DNA of 64,000 nucleotides. Origin: Crotophaga sulcirostris (lineage: Eukaryota; Chordata; Aves; Cuculiformes; Crotophagidae). Made by a program: the position numbers and the translations under genes. The notes below the pieces were generated by a model, which saw only the letters and a list, made by a program, of their open reading frames with translations, had not been told where the DNA came from and ran no database searches. This document shows, piece after piece, positions 51,601 to 64,000 of the stretch (the first letter of the stretch is position 1; every line of letters begins with the position of its first letter). The DNA is taken from assembly GCA_013397455.1 (NCBI GenBank), contig VYZB01000215.1, positions 1,235,366 through 1,299,365 on the forward strand, in the 5' to 3' direction.

Positions 51601-54600
51601 TTATTTATTTGCATTGCTTCGCTTTGATTTTATGATGCTGACATGGTTTTCTGCAGAAGAGAAAGACGTAGTATAAACAGGAAAGGCATAATTTGTACTT
51701 CCCATTCAGAGTCCGCTTAAATGCACGTGGTAAGGCTGCTGTTTTAGGGAATAAGAGAAACAGTTCCTTTTTCGACAGTGACAAATTTTCTAACATTAAA
51801 CTAAAACTAGAAACCTACAGACTTGAGCTCATGTTGCATGTTTTAAGGTTTGAGACAAGCCTCTACCTAGGGGCAGAATTTTCCATGTTGTTCTCAAATT
51901 TTCGCAATTTGTTCTAGATCTGCGTCTTTATTCTGGGCAGGGTGAGGGGAAATTGGTTGATTTAGAAAGATAATAGGGTTTCAGGATTCTCAGTATAATA
52001 AGACCTCTTCCCAAACCTTTTCTATCAGGAATTCTAACCTACAAAACCCAATTCTTCACCAGATCCCATCATTAAAGTTTGTCACAACCCCCATCAGTTT
52101 TAAGAAGACTTTTTGCTTATTGTCCCAGGAAAGAGAACACCATCAAGATAGGACTTGTGACCAGTGATACATTGGACTTGGGCTGGCTGACCACAAAGGG
52201 CCAAATTAGAACATGTGCACAAGATGAAGCTATTGTGCAGTGCCCATTATTATTATCAATGATCTACTAACGCAATCCATTTAAGTCGATACCACCAGGA
52301 GAGATCACTAAGCACCTGGATTGTTGTATTAATTTCTTACCAGGACCTAATTTTCTAAACATTTCCTCTATTGTCCCTCCAGAAAACACTCACAGGGCAA
52401 AATGCTGATCATTACTGTCATTCAGATAGTACTATTTACTATTTATTGGAAAGTAAACAATCAAATAATAATTGATGAGAATAAAAACATAGGTAACGAG
52501 ATGGAAGCAGCTCTATATAATGAAATACAGGCTGTTATTCTTTTAAGTGCATCAACAACACTAACTACAGCATCATGATAGTTAGAAATCATGAGAAATG
52601 CATTTGGGAATCATACATTAGTATCACTTGGAATCAGTTAATATAAACATCAATATGGAATTTTTAGGTGTACGTGGGAAAAATGTGTAATTTATTAATT
52701 CATTTCACCCCTTCCTATCTATCAGATGCAAAACTCTATGGAGGGTGGAGTATTTCCGAAGAGTTGAGAGGGCTTACAGAAACGAGCAGGTAGAAGCTTC
52801 TAAAAAAGCAAAATGCAGTGCTTTTCCACACAGCAGGAACTGAATCGTAAAAGAGATTGTCAGAAAATAGTGTAGTAGTCTGAATTATGAATAGGTTCAA
52901 GAACAGATTCATGAAGGTTAAATTTGTTGATGGATGTTGAACATAGATGCAACCTCCGGCTATGAGTTCCCTAAACTGGCCAGAGGCTGCTAAAATACAA
53001 GGCTGTCTGTATCTCGTTTCCTGCATTTTTTCCTATGCATTTGCTAATGGCCATTGTCAGAGAGAGGATATATTGGTCTGATTTGATGTGACACTTTTTG
53101 CATTTTTAAATATGTGAAGACTAAAACTTAACCAAAGTCATGGGACTTACATAAAATCTGGGAACAGCTTATGTCCCTGACTTAGTCCTTCAAGTCTTAA
53201 GATTGCCCTGTGCCCATCTTCAGCCTTTGTGCTGGTTGCTCCCAGTGCTGGAGTCATCACAGATAAGACCCTGGGTGCTTTCCTCCATGAGAATGTTGAA
53301 CAGCCGCTTTGGTGCATAACAAAGAATGTGTCTTACACTCCTTCAGCAGAGGAGGAACTTATAGAGTGACTGGAACAAGAAACATAATGTCTGCAAAAGG
53401 AAAATATTGAAGAAAAATAGGGGGAAAGAGAAATAGTGCTTAATGTTGCAAATCTGATGGTGCCAGTGGTGCCCATCCTATGACATACAAGCCATTATTT
53501 TCAGCAGGTCACCATAAAGCCTGTGTATCACCTCAGCAACTGAACTGTCACAACCATGCGGGTGCTGGTCGTTATCTATCAAACCACATATCAGACTTGG
53601 ACAGTAGGGGCACCAGGGCTTCCACTGAGAGCACCTGCCAACAGAAAGTTTAAGTTTTGAGCTGTATTATCAGTTCTGGTCAGCAAGACACCAGCCTGTG
53701 TTACTGGAGACAATAAGCGAAGGTGATTATGCAGTGCTCTCCAATAAGACAGTAATGGAGATCAGAAAAAAACCTTCAATAATTAATGATAAATGAGACT
53801 GAACCAATGTGGACTAAGTCCTCTGTAAAATACAGCCTGGCATGAAGCTGCTATGGAATAAGTTTCAGAAGATAACTTTTTTCCTTGATTCTGGTCATGC
53901 AGGACATAACATTCCTCAGACCTGAGTAGCCTTTCACAATGTTGTCCCTGCTGTCCATTTCATTTTCTCTGTGTTCATATAATACTTTGCATGATGGGTC
54001 CCTATACTCTAGGATTTACCGTAAAGCAAATTAATAAATCACACTCTGCACATTTCACTGCATAATGAAGTCTCATTTAAAAAATAAATATAATAATAGA
54101 TATAATATCCTAGAAAATAATTGACTGGGAGAGGGCAAATGATGAAAGTAAGGATTGATTTTTAAAAATAAAATAGTCCTGACTGAAATCCCCATTACGT
54201 GCTGTCATATTTGGGGTTTGGGTTGTTTGGGGTTTTTTGAGATAGCTTATCTTCCTCAGTGGTACTATGGAGAGTGCATCAATGAAATATAAGGATGATT
54301 TCCATCAGCTGCCTATGCTGTCCTCTGTGCTGAATGCCTATCCCTCACCTGGCACAGTCTCTGTCACCACAATAGTTTATTTTTTCACAGTGGGCAGTAC
54401 ATTATCTTTCTAGCGTAAAAGGGTAGTTTCTTTTTTTAATTGATTTTTTCCCCTGAGGGGACCTGATCCTCATGCACATCAGTCTTTTGGAATAGTACCT
54501 AGACAACAGCAGTGTGACTGAGTAGATGTAAGAAGAAAACTGCTATTGAGACAGCTGCACAAAATGCTTCTGCTTTACAAAACTGTACTTGAATGTACCA

Positions 54601-56026
54601 GTGCTATGTGACAAAGCACATTCAAAACATTTGCACAAATCTATCCATCCTGCAAATATGGTCCGTACAGCAACGCACAAAAACATCAAAAGAAGTTTGT
54701 TGCCTACCCTACAGTGGTAAAATTGGGTAGATACCTTTTTTCCACCACAGCTGTAAAGTACTGCGTCACCCCTTACAAATGGCCTGTTTCTTGGAAAGAA
54801 ATATGGACCCCCAAGGAACTGCAATTAGTTACCATTAATGTGGGATAAAAGTAAAAATGACACATACTTCATAGAGGAAATGAAGTGGAGGTGGAACCCA
54901 TTATTTTTAATTCTGGGCCAGGACAACAGCCTCCATTATCCAATATAGCCAATAGTCTATGAGGTGGCTTCACTCCAAATTCTGATTCACTGCTGCCTTT
55001 AACATTTGCTTTGTAATCACAAACATTTTATTCTATGGTACATCAGATCTAGGGGTTTTCTTATACACATAATTACTTAAGTACAACAGTTTTAAAGAAA
55101 AACAAACCACAACTTCCTTTTACAAATCCCTCCTTCCTAAAAAAAATGACAAAATAATTCTAGATTTAGAAACTTTGCATAATTCAGATACTACCTGGGA
55201 TAGAACAGTAGTAAATGCTGTATAATGTTGTATATCCATTCTCTTTAAAGCACTACATTACATTCAGTTTATGATGATTCTCGTGTAAATATAAGTACAG
55301 TTCAAACTCCTTGATGTTCAAAACTGCTGAGATCTGCAGTTTCCTCTTCAGTCAACGAGAAGTGCAGGTTTTTGACACTTTTTGGTAAAAATACAAATTT
55401 AGGCTCTTGACAATAAACAGTAGCTTCTGCCCCCTTCCCAGCGCTAAAACATGGTTTGAGGGTAAAATGAGCTCAAACAGATGCTTTTATTGTTCAGGAT
55501 ATATGTGTTCTTTTATTCAATAAATGGCTCTCCTCTTCCATCAGATATTTTGGAAAAAGAATGTTGGTTTTCTTGCTTAATGCGTATGACCAGATGTATC
55601 GTAAGTGTATTCCATCCGTAAGTCTGTTTCTTTATCAAATATTCATACAAGTAAGCACCACTTTACCTTAGCACTGTTCGTGGACACACTGAGATGCATT
55701 ACCAGTAAAGTGGACTTAGAAAGTCGGTAAGGAAGTAAAACAGAAACAAAGATTTCTCTACAGCATGAAAACTTGAGGATCCACCCTACGGTCCTTACTC
55801 GATCACCTCCCACTCTGAAGACAAGGGGATAGAAAGGCTTGCAAAAACCAACTGTGCTTATAAAGGTTGAAATTACTGTGGTCCAGACTAGCTTAGCAGT
55901 TAAATGGCTAGCACTTTAAAGAAAATCCACAAGGCTAACCGAAAGGAGACTCCAGAGCTCAGCCACCTTATTCAGTATACAGAAATTATGGATCTGCACT
56001 TACTATTTCCAGCAACAGAAACTTGG
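48691..56026. other. Seven kb of mostly AT-rich DNA, no gene seen
   Basis: No supportable exon, RNA gene or transposon. A run of eight G lies at 48813-48820 and a short CT run at about 49423-49434. The less AT-rich segment around 53150-53760 could be an unrecognised old repeat or pseudogene remnant, but I can match it to nothing. Frames such as 54543-54824 (minus, 93 codons) have no motif. Confidence 0.5.
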
Positions 56027-56076
56027 ATTTATGGACACAACAGGAACTCAAATTTATGGACACAACAAGAATCAAC
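56027..56076 (+). repeat. 25-bp tandem duplication
   Basis: ATTTATGGACACAACA occurs at 56027 and again exactly 25 bp later at 56052, with the following bases also similar (GGAACTCAA against AGAATCAAC). It is a recent-looking local duplication. The period is not a multiple of three, so it argues against the overlapping 63-codon frame being coding. Confidence 0.88.
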
Positions 56077-57103
56077 ATTAAAAAAAATCAATTAGGTGTC
56101 TGTTTAAAGAGTACTAATAATTCGAATATAAATGAAAAAAAAAAAAAGAACTGAATTCACTTTGACAAAACAACTTCTCAATTTTCCTTCTAATGTGATA
56201 TGACTCATCTCAAATCCATTGCAAAGCGGTAAACAAACTACACCAACTCAGTAGCCATCATCTGCCAGGAACATTTTAAAAAGAAAACTATTACTGAGCT
56301 ACTTTTCTTGTCTTCCACACAGAGAAATGTATTTACACAGCAGAAACAGCTAGAAACAGCACTTCACGTTATCTTTTCTTTTTTTACCATTTTTCCCTCA
56401 TTGCTAACAGCAATCTACGAAATACCTCTTTAAGCCAGTAATTTATTTTTTAAGAATGAAATTCAAGTACGTTAGAATAGATTTAGGTATTTTTAAAACA
56501 ATCCATTTCATTTAAAACAAATAAGTTCAGCTCATTTAGTAATAAAATTGTATATGGAAAGTATCTTGGATAATAATTTAAATATGTGGTCAACAAATTT
56601 TTTATTTTATTTCTCATTCATTGAACTGATTTTATAATTGGAACTGTTAACAAAAATAAAATTATCAGTCCCTCTTTCTTCTATAATCCTTCTGGAATCT
56701 AATTTCCTCAAAATAGCTGCAAGATAAAATATTGTCATGATCAAAATGACAACTGTAAACTGGCCTCTCCAATCTTCATTATCCATTACTGGTTTTATTA
56801 TGACTATTTATTCTTATTATATAGTTAATAAACCAAATCTAAATCACTGGATAATGCATCTGAAGTGACCTTCTCTGCTAGTGTAAATGAACAAGAGATA
56901 CATGAAGAGCGCTTCATTATGTTATTTTTTTTTAATTATTTCTTGTTTGTAGATTTTAAAATCTTTTGGGTCAGGCCCCTCACTGTCTTAAACAATACTA
57001 AACTGAAAAATAGAGAGCACCTTCAATTTCCAAAATATTCCCTGATTCATTGCTTTAAAGAAATTACTTTGGAGCTTCTCAAGAGTTGACAGGAAAAATC
57101 TAA
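56077..57103. other. Very AT-rich DNA, no gene seen
   Basis: Contains an A-run at about 56134-56147. No exon or transposon is recognised. Confidence 0.55.
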
Positions 57104-57117
57104 ATTGTCATGGCAAC
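57104..57117 (+). promoter_or_regulatory. RFX X-box-like site
   Basis: ATTGTCATGGCAAC agrees with the palindromic RFX X-box form GTTGCCATGGCAAC at 12 of 14 positions, and the right half CATGGCAAC is intact. X-boxes are bound by RFX-family factors. No gene start is near, so it would be a distal site if real. Confidence 0.35.
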
Positions 57118-59929
57118 ATGAGTTGAAGAAATCCTTCTTTGCTGTTTGCATAGATCATCTCCATGCTATCAGTCTGTTTACTAAATGTTGCTAAAGAAAG
57201 TAATTAAAGGTTAATCTCTTTTCAGAAGCAAATAAATTATATAACTAGTGAAAGCCAGTGAAGTGGGATACACTTAAAGAATAGGTCAAAAAATCTGAGG
57301 CATCTTCAATGTAAACGGCATTTCTGTGATTGTTTGCATAGCATTTCATATTAACAATATTAACTTAAAGTTTTAATTCTCTATATTATTATTAGATCTG
57401 TTCCAGCATCCTTGTTTTAATGCAGGTTCTTTGTGTGATATGTGGCTATAATAAAGGCCAGGTTCAAAGTCCATTAAGGTTAATGAGATTTATATATTTT
57501 CTTTGTGAGTTCCTCTGCCTTTGTATCAGGTCCTAACTGATCAGATTCTGACATACAGCAAACCAAACTATTCAGCTGACGACTAGAGTGTACGTCCAGC
57601 GTACCCAGTTCTGCACAACAGAATGCTTTTTTCTCTACAAACTGGCAGATTTGTTTCAAGATAACTACATTATATACCTGGAAAAAAAGAAAGGTAAATT
57701 TCAGCATTTGCATTTCTGTTAACTAAATACGATAAAACCTCCCCTATGTAAGTTTCATGGGAAAGCAATACTAAAATAGCCAGCTGAGTACAGCTCACAA
57801 TCAAAATGCTACTACTGCTGCCACTGTTGACTTCATAAAATCTATTAACACTACATTCTTCAGTGTTAGAGACACTGCAAACAATGGGTCAAAGCATGCA
57901 CTGGGGATATTTACATGCTAAGATAATCAATTTAATTTCTCAAGAGAGATGTCTGCAAATGCAGAAGATCACTGACTGTGGTATTAGCAGCTTTTTGATT
58001 GTACTGATGTTCTGAAAGTGAATTATAAAACAGCTTCCCCCCCCCTCCCCCCAAAATGCTTAGTATGACTCAATCTATGTATTATAAGAAAAATCAGCAG
58101 GATACCAATAGAGAATCTGGCTGCTGGGACAAAGCTAAAATAGTCTACTTAGTCACTTGGGAGCAGTCATATTCTGGATTGATATCCCACAGACATTAGT
58201 GAGAACAGTGTGATTTGTCATGACCATTTTTCACAACCAGAAGCATGTAAAATTAGTCTAAAAATAAGTTAAAACACTTTTTTTTTCTCAAAATGGCCTT
58301 TTCAGAGGCTTCACTGTTGTGCAAGAAGCATCACTCTTTTTCTTTTTTTTCCTTTTTTTGTTATTATCAGTCACCTGCATTCTTTCTCTAAGGCTCAGGG
58401 CAAGGGAGGTTCCATGAGCTTACGTGTGTTTCTGTGATATTAGCCACCAGCTTCCCAATATCAGCTGCTTCTTGCCAAAATCATCTCCCTGTTTCTTGCT
58501 CCTCCAGCTGTGCTGGGCACCAGGAGTCTGATGTGAGTCCCAGGCTACAGCTGAATCCGCATTATATGCACTGTGAGTTCAGATTGAGCCCCAGTGCACT
58601 TGGAAAAGGCAAGTTCTAGCTCAAGCACAATGCGCAAAGCCAAGCCTAAGCCCTTGTTCATGCATTTGTGATACACTAGGCAAAGTGAGTCAAGCTCCCC
58701 TATCCATTTCAGCAGCAGGCACTGCAAACACAGTGAAGATGCTTTAAATCCAAGCTATATCTGAGGCCAGTATTTAAAAAAGAAAATACCCTGTTTGTAC
58801 TCCCCATTGTGTTTAGGCTCACCCTTGCACCTAAGCTTCAAACACTGAGCAAAGCAAGCTGCACTGTGCATTGCTGGTATTTCAGCACCAGTGTAAGCAC
58901 AGCATGCTGGAGTGTTTGTGTTCTCTTGGGTATTGTATGCGAACTCGAAATGGCAAGTAATACAGGTCAAAAGAAGTAAATAATTATTTATGAAGTATTA
59001 TATCATGGCTATATTTGATCTGTAGATCATAAGATGAGGAAAAGATATATCTCTAGCCCCAGATTTGCTTTCTGGCAAATGTCAAGGACTTGTGAAAAAC
59101 AACAAAATTTTTACAGCATTTCAATAAGAAAATTCCAATACATGTTTAGAAATGGCTCTCTCTAATAAAAAGCAAGGAAAACTTTGAGACAAGAAATAAG
59201 AAAGACTTCATACTCTGGCAAAATTGCATCAAAAAGTCATCACCTTGTAATTGAGAATAAGGTGTGAAGCAAGTGTTGTAAAATGTAATTTTAAAATGCT
59301 GACCATATTTTATCCAAGTTTGCAAAACAAACACTGCGCACAAAGTTTCATTCATTTTTATTTATTCAGCTCTGTCTCAGCTGCAGCGCTACAAACATTT
59401 CTTCTGAAAAGCCACAGTACAACAGAGACATGAATACAGAACATGATCCTGTACTTCAGTATCCATGGGATACTATAGGAGAGACAGAAAACATCTGAAG
59501 GCTAAAATGATACTAGGTTTCTCTGTATATTGTCCTTCATAATTTCTTTAAGGAAAAGGCAGAGGAAAAAAAAGGAGGAAGCACCGTAGAAGTCAGACAA
59601 AACCATACTTGGATATATCAGAGATGCCATTTAAAAAACTTCCATAAATATATAAATCTTTTAATATTACTAACTGCTTAGACTCATCCATTTTTTCTTT
59701 TTTTGAGTCTTATGTAGATGTTTAACATTGTCAGAAGTTCTCAGTCATGAAATCTCATATTAGACAAGATCCGGCTCCACTATCCAGCTGCAGAATATAC
59801 CATGTCTGCCTTATTCAGAGTACAATCTTTTCAAAATTGGCCAATCCAGCTAGTGTTCAAATCAATAGAAGTTTCAGTTTCCACTAAAGCAGAATAGGGC
59901 CCTCACAGCTGCCTGAAGTTACCTTTTAC
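57118..59929. other. Unique AT-rich DNA, no gene seen
   Basis: No exon or transposon is recognised. A C-run interrupted once by T lies at 58037-58052, and T-rich runs lie near 58278-58287 and 58337-58360. Confidence 0.5.
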
Positions 59930-60240
59930 TTGACAGTGATGACTTAAAAAATGAAGCTGAAAGACGTGGAATCACTATTTCAGAATATGCATGAATGTAT
60001 TGCTACAATGCATAATTTAATAATTATAAAGCTATAACAAGCTGATTAATTTTTATGTTGGAAGTTGCAGCTCTAATGTAATTGCAAGAAATTGTGATAT
60101 TTTTATTATCTTTTGCTAAAAGAAAATCATTGAGGATATTCTGATTAATCAAGAGGAATTCTGGTTAATCATCAGTCATATAACAGTGATTAAATCTTGC
60201 TCTGCCCTTTTAACTGAATGTGCCCTCCAGGTAAAAATGA
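59930..60240. promoter_or_regulatory. Possible enhancer with doubled homeodomain-type sites
   Basis: Unique sequence dense in TAAT cores. The most structured part is ATTCTGATTAATCA at 60138-60151 and ATTCTGGTTAATCA at 60158-60171: two copies 20 bp apart with one mismatch in 14. The first contains the 10-bp palindrome TGATTAATCA (60142-60151), a paired homeodomain-type site. The second contains GTTAATCATC, which resembles half of an HNF1-type site. Further TAAT words lie at about 60015-60050. A regulatory role is inference. Confidence 0.35.
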
Positions 60241-63200
60241 CAAGAAACTGTTGTCATTTTCTGAGGTTTTTTTTTTAAATGAGTAAGAGATGCAGAAAAG
60301 AAAAGATCATCTCTAAGCAAGTAAGACTTGTTATTGGCAGTAAAATGCAGTATTAGTCTTGTAAGAGTTCTCAGTGCATGCATACCTTCATTTACCACTC
60401 AACTACTAAATGCAGACAACTGATAAATGTTGCCTTTGTATGACAATAGAACACTAGCAATAATCCAAGTAATGTGATTAAAGTTATTCTGTTGAGAAAT
60501 GCTTACAACAAATATAGTGTAGATTTTCTTAAATGCAGTAGGAATGTCATTGGTGCAAGGAAGCCTTTCATCCAGTAAGAACAAAGATATGTGAGGACAA
60601 AGTAAGATGTCACAGTTTTCCTCAGGCATTAATGGCATTTTTCCTTATTTCAAAAGTTACTGGTTGGTAAAAATGGTTTAAAGGAAATTGCAACTGATGT
60701 AGAAAAGTAAAACATCTAAGCTAAAGAAAGTGATTCATACACATGAAGAGAATTTCCATATGATTCTTATTCTTTATTCAGTGCAGAAATTGGAAGAACA
60801 TCCAATTTAGCTCAGTCTAATCTGGCTAATTTTGCAGCCAGACGGAGAACTAGAGGCCTAATTCTTATTCGGTACCCCTGATTTAAATCCAGTTCTATGC
60901 TCAAGTTATATCAGAGATCACGTCTCAGACTTGGGCTACTGCTTTAGGGGGTTGCATAGGAAAACCAGCAATTCCCCTTTCCGTACTGCATCCCTCTGCT
61001 GGCTACAGGCAGCCCAGCACGACACTGCGAGACCTCTGCTTACACTTAAAGCCGTTGACTCGCTGAACAATGTCATCATAGTAAAAGACACGACAGTTCA
61101 ATACAGATTTCAGCAAAATCAAATTATATCTTCCCTTTAAATTCATTGGAGGCTTCACACAGTCCCACTATTAAGCAGTTACTTGTCCGAGGAAAGGTTG
61201 CAAGAGGAAGTTTATTGTGACACTGTAAAAATGACATGTTTTTAAGAAGTTGAAATCGGGGGTTCCTAGGTTTTTTCAGCCTTTCTAGAGAGTATGGTAA
61301 ATCTTGAATTACTTCGTTTCTGTTTAAAATGTTTACAATTTCAGATTGTTCCTAATTCAGTGGAGCTGAAGTTTTCAGAAATGTAAATGGTATCGAGGCT
61401 AAAGTCTCACGGATATATTTTAAAAACTTGCATATATTAATGCATATGGAATGATACTAGCATATAATAAGTAATAAGAAGATGAAGAGCAAGATTCCAT
61501 GTTTGTATAGAAAAAGTAATCTGCAAGGGCAAAAAAATGCCACCTGCCCCCCAACCAAAAATACATGCCTCATCAAAATCATATGTCTGTGTAAAGGGAC
61601 ATGGGAGTGACAGTCCCTAAAACCAATCTGCAGAATGGTTCCAATATATGCAGATCATAGATGGTGCTGAAACGTCCTCACAAATGGCAGTATGTCCTGA
61701 AGGTCACGTGTGCTCACACCTGCATGTGCTTGTACACTGTCCACAGCTCCCCATACCAGTATCCGGTTAAACACACACCAGTATCTCATTCCACTCACAG
61801 AGAAACTGACATCCCTGTACTGGCTGATGCTGGGAATTCCAACCTCATCTATGGGTTCGAAGGTCTACTATGACTGCTTGGGGAATCTTTCTTGAATGGA
61901 TATACTCTCCACTGTATTATTTTCAAATTGACCATATCTCCTATTCCTATGCAGAGTTAAGGACATTATATATAACTTGATGGAAAACTGGGAAAGATAC
62001 AGATCTTACCAAAACGCAAATGCATTTTTAAATTAAATTATGTGGTCAGAGCTGGGTGTTCTCCCTTCTGCTCCTCTATGGTCATTTCCTCACTGGGCTT
62101 GAGGGTAGGAATGCATCCACAGAATCCCTGGTTTTGCAGCTGGGTATTCAAGACCTAGCTCTCATGCTCTTTTAAAAATTCATTTTTTCCCTAGAATTGC
62201 TTTAGTCTTCCCTGGAAGAGAATGGAGCCTCTCTAGAGAGACCAGCTTCACAGTTTGAGAAACACTGCTCTGGAGAGAGAGAAAATACATGACTTTAAAA
62301 GAGACAAACACTCTCAGTCCAGCAGGAGTAGGCCTTGAACATAGTGGTAACTTTGTGTGAGGTAGTCATAGCAATTATTTTGACAAAGTGATAGCAGCAA
62401 ACAGAGGGTACATAAAATGTTTTGGGTTTTATTTCTTTTCCTTTTTTTTTTTAACAAAATCCTAAGCTAGGGATGTGGGAGTGCTTTCACTGTCTGGATT
62501 CAATTTAAGAACAGAATTGTCTTCCCTTTGCAACTTCCATTAATCTGATTGATACCTCTGTGCATTAGCATACTTCTGGACATTTTATTTGAGGCAACTA
62601 GGTGACAATGAAGATGTTTTATTTGGTTACCTGAACAAGGAAATGATCTTGAAAACACGTAGCTGGACAATTATAAGTACTAAGCAATATGTATTTCTAC
62701 TTTGAAAATAGGTTAACCACAGACCCCAGGTCACACCAGAAAGATATTCAAATCTTTTATTTTGAAGTGCAGTCTGAGTTCCATCTAAATCTACCATGCC
62801 TAGTAGTATTAATTTTTACAGAAATGACACCGATGTGTTTTGTGTTTCAAGTAAATCAATGTCTTTTTATGGTTACTTTCGCTAGGATACAACCTACCAG
62901 AATCAGCAAATGGCTTTATAAACAAACCCATCTTAACATGCAGAGCTGAACACCATGCTGCCTGTCTTGTTGAAGCATAACTGCTATGATAGGGTAGTTT
63001 CTAGGAAAGTGGTTCCTTTAAATGACTCCATACTAACTTCGCTTGATGGTTAAAGCATGACGACTAGGGAAGAATCCCCCAAATGTTTTCCAAAACATTC
63101 CGATGCATCAGTCAGACAAACCGAGTCCAAAGACATTTATAGAACTGCACCTCAAGTCTACCACAATGAACGATGACGTATGTTCATTTTCGGCCTTTCT

Positions 63201-63694
63201 TGCCCATTTAAAAAGTTACAGAAAATTGCACAGCCACAAAGCGTTTCCATTTCATTTCATAACGAGGAACACTGTGGAAAGCAGCCCACCTCTCATTTTG
63301 CTGAAAGACAAGGGAACGCCTGTGGCAACACCTCCAGAAATTCAGCACTTTTTTTCCTCACAAAATCCCCAAACCAACCAAAACCCGGGTGAATTCCTAC
63401 TGCAGTGACTGTCAAATGATGTGATTACCAAGGGGCTGGTAAAACAAAGAGTTCTGGGGATCTATTAATTACAATTTTACGTGCTCCTGAAAGCCTCGTC
63501 TCTTCATGTTACTAAGGAAGGAGTTCTTTCGCTCTAACTACAAATGTAATTTCAGTCGCAGGATTACTTTTGACTAAATATAGATACCTGTGCTCGATTG
63601 CCTGGGAAGGCAAATGGGAAAGAATTATGTCAAATGTCCCCGCTGGTTCCCCTTCTACCTGTTGTCTGACTTCACTATTAAGTCAGTTAGCAGC
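60241..63694. other. Unique AT-rich DNA, no gene seen
   Basis: No exon or transposon is recognised. GTCACGTG occurs at 61703-61710. Frames of 86 and 101 codons at 62689-62949 and 63103-63408 show no motif. A T-run lies near 62442-62453. Confidence 0.5.
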
Positions 63695-64000
63695 CGTTAA
63701 GCAGGTGTGGTGCTGCTCCGCGTTAAGCGCGGCACAATTACGTTCCGCAGCGCAGCACGAGAGGCAGTGCCCGAGCGCGCCTGGCAGAGCCTCGCTATGG
63801 AAGCGAGCCACGTCGGATCTCCGCTGAACAACCGCGATCCAGCCTCCAGCTTTTCGTGTGTGCTGTCAGCCATGAAAAGAAAACACTTAAATGTCAAACG
63901 ACAGAACCAGCTACAGTGTATTTAACAAACGAGTCGCGGGTGTCGGCTGCGCCCCGGGAGCCGGCTCGTCCCGGGGCTCCTCTGCCCGCCCGGGCCCCCC
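63695..64000. promoter_or_regulatory. Start of a CpG island, probable promoter of an off-window gene
   Basis: CpG dinucleotides become frequent: by my count roughly 30 in the last 310 bases, against few per kb elsewhere. G+C rises steeply, most strongly after 63931. A TATA-like TATTTAA lies at 63919-63925, just before the GC-rich block, and would suit a rightward start near 63950. A leftward gene whose first exon lies in the island is equally possible, in which case this window would be its first intron. Short frames inside (63570-63827 and 63707-63925, plus; 63697-63897, minus) overlap and match nothing I know. The gene cannot be identified. Confidence 0.65.

Noticed and set aside
53150..53760. 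Possible processed pseudogene or old LTR
   Set aside because: It is less AT-rich than its flanks, but no poly(A) tail, target duplication, frame or known family could be seen.
58278..58370. T-rich run ending TATCAG as a splice acceptor
   Set aside because: No downstream open segment with a donor could be supported.
1..64000. tRNA, rRNA, CRISPR array, bacterial operon features
   Set aside because: Nothing with the required structure was seen. The repeats and composition are those of a bird nuclear genome.

Overview
The window reads as bird nuclear DNA. The evidence is several CR1 LINE copies whose 3' ends carry the avian CR1 terminal word (ATTCTATGA-type), a solo long terminal repeat of the avian ERVL-like class, an AT-rich background, and a low repeat load: about 5.4 kb of recognisable transposon in 64 kb, by my own tally of the listed elements. 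The order or species cannot be fixed from the sequence alone.

No host protein-coding gene can be supported. The open frames of 60 to 180 codons are what AT-rich non-coding DNA gives by chance, except those that are pieces of CR1 ORF2. The stretch is best read as intergenic DNA or the inside of a very long intron. The one sign of a host gene is at the right edge (about 63695-64000), where CpG density jumps into what looks like the start of a CpG-island promoter continuing past the window.

Layout: 1-130, an 85-bp CR1 stub. 130-5848, unique AT-rich DNA with a GC-richer pocket at 3591-4520. 5849-7060, a 5'-truncated CR1 (+). 8496-10160, a CR1 (-) lying against a much older CR1 fragment (-). 14135-14440, an ancient CR1 3' end (-). 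15850-21080, unique DNA with two stretches that look like conserved non-coding elements. 22555-22850, a pyrimidine-rich tract. 22851-31914, 9 kb with nothing recognisable. 31920-32502, a solo LTR (+) with a perfect 5-bp target duplication. 35150-36320, a CR1 (+) with a large internal deletion. 36452-36491, a perfect 12-bp inverted repeat. 38740-40540, a cluster of regulatory-looking words, an inverted octamer pair and one weak exon candidate. 41077-43000, short degenerate tandem duplications. 47227-47534, AT and GATA microsatellites. 48190-48690, an ancient CR1 (-). 56027-56076, a 25-bp tandem duplication. 57104-57117, an RFX X-box-like site. 60138-60171, a doubled homeodomain-type site with 20-bp spacing. 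63695-64000, the CpG-rich edge.

No genes act together here. The interpretable story is of retroelement layers of different ages, plus a possible regulatory landscape next to the promoter at the right edge. I did not find a previously undescribed biological system. The regulatory calls are inference and need cross-species alignment to stand.
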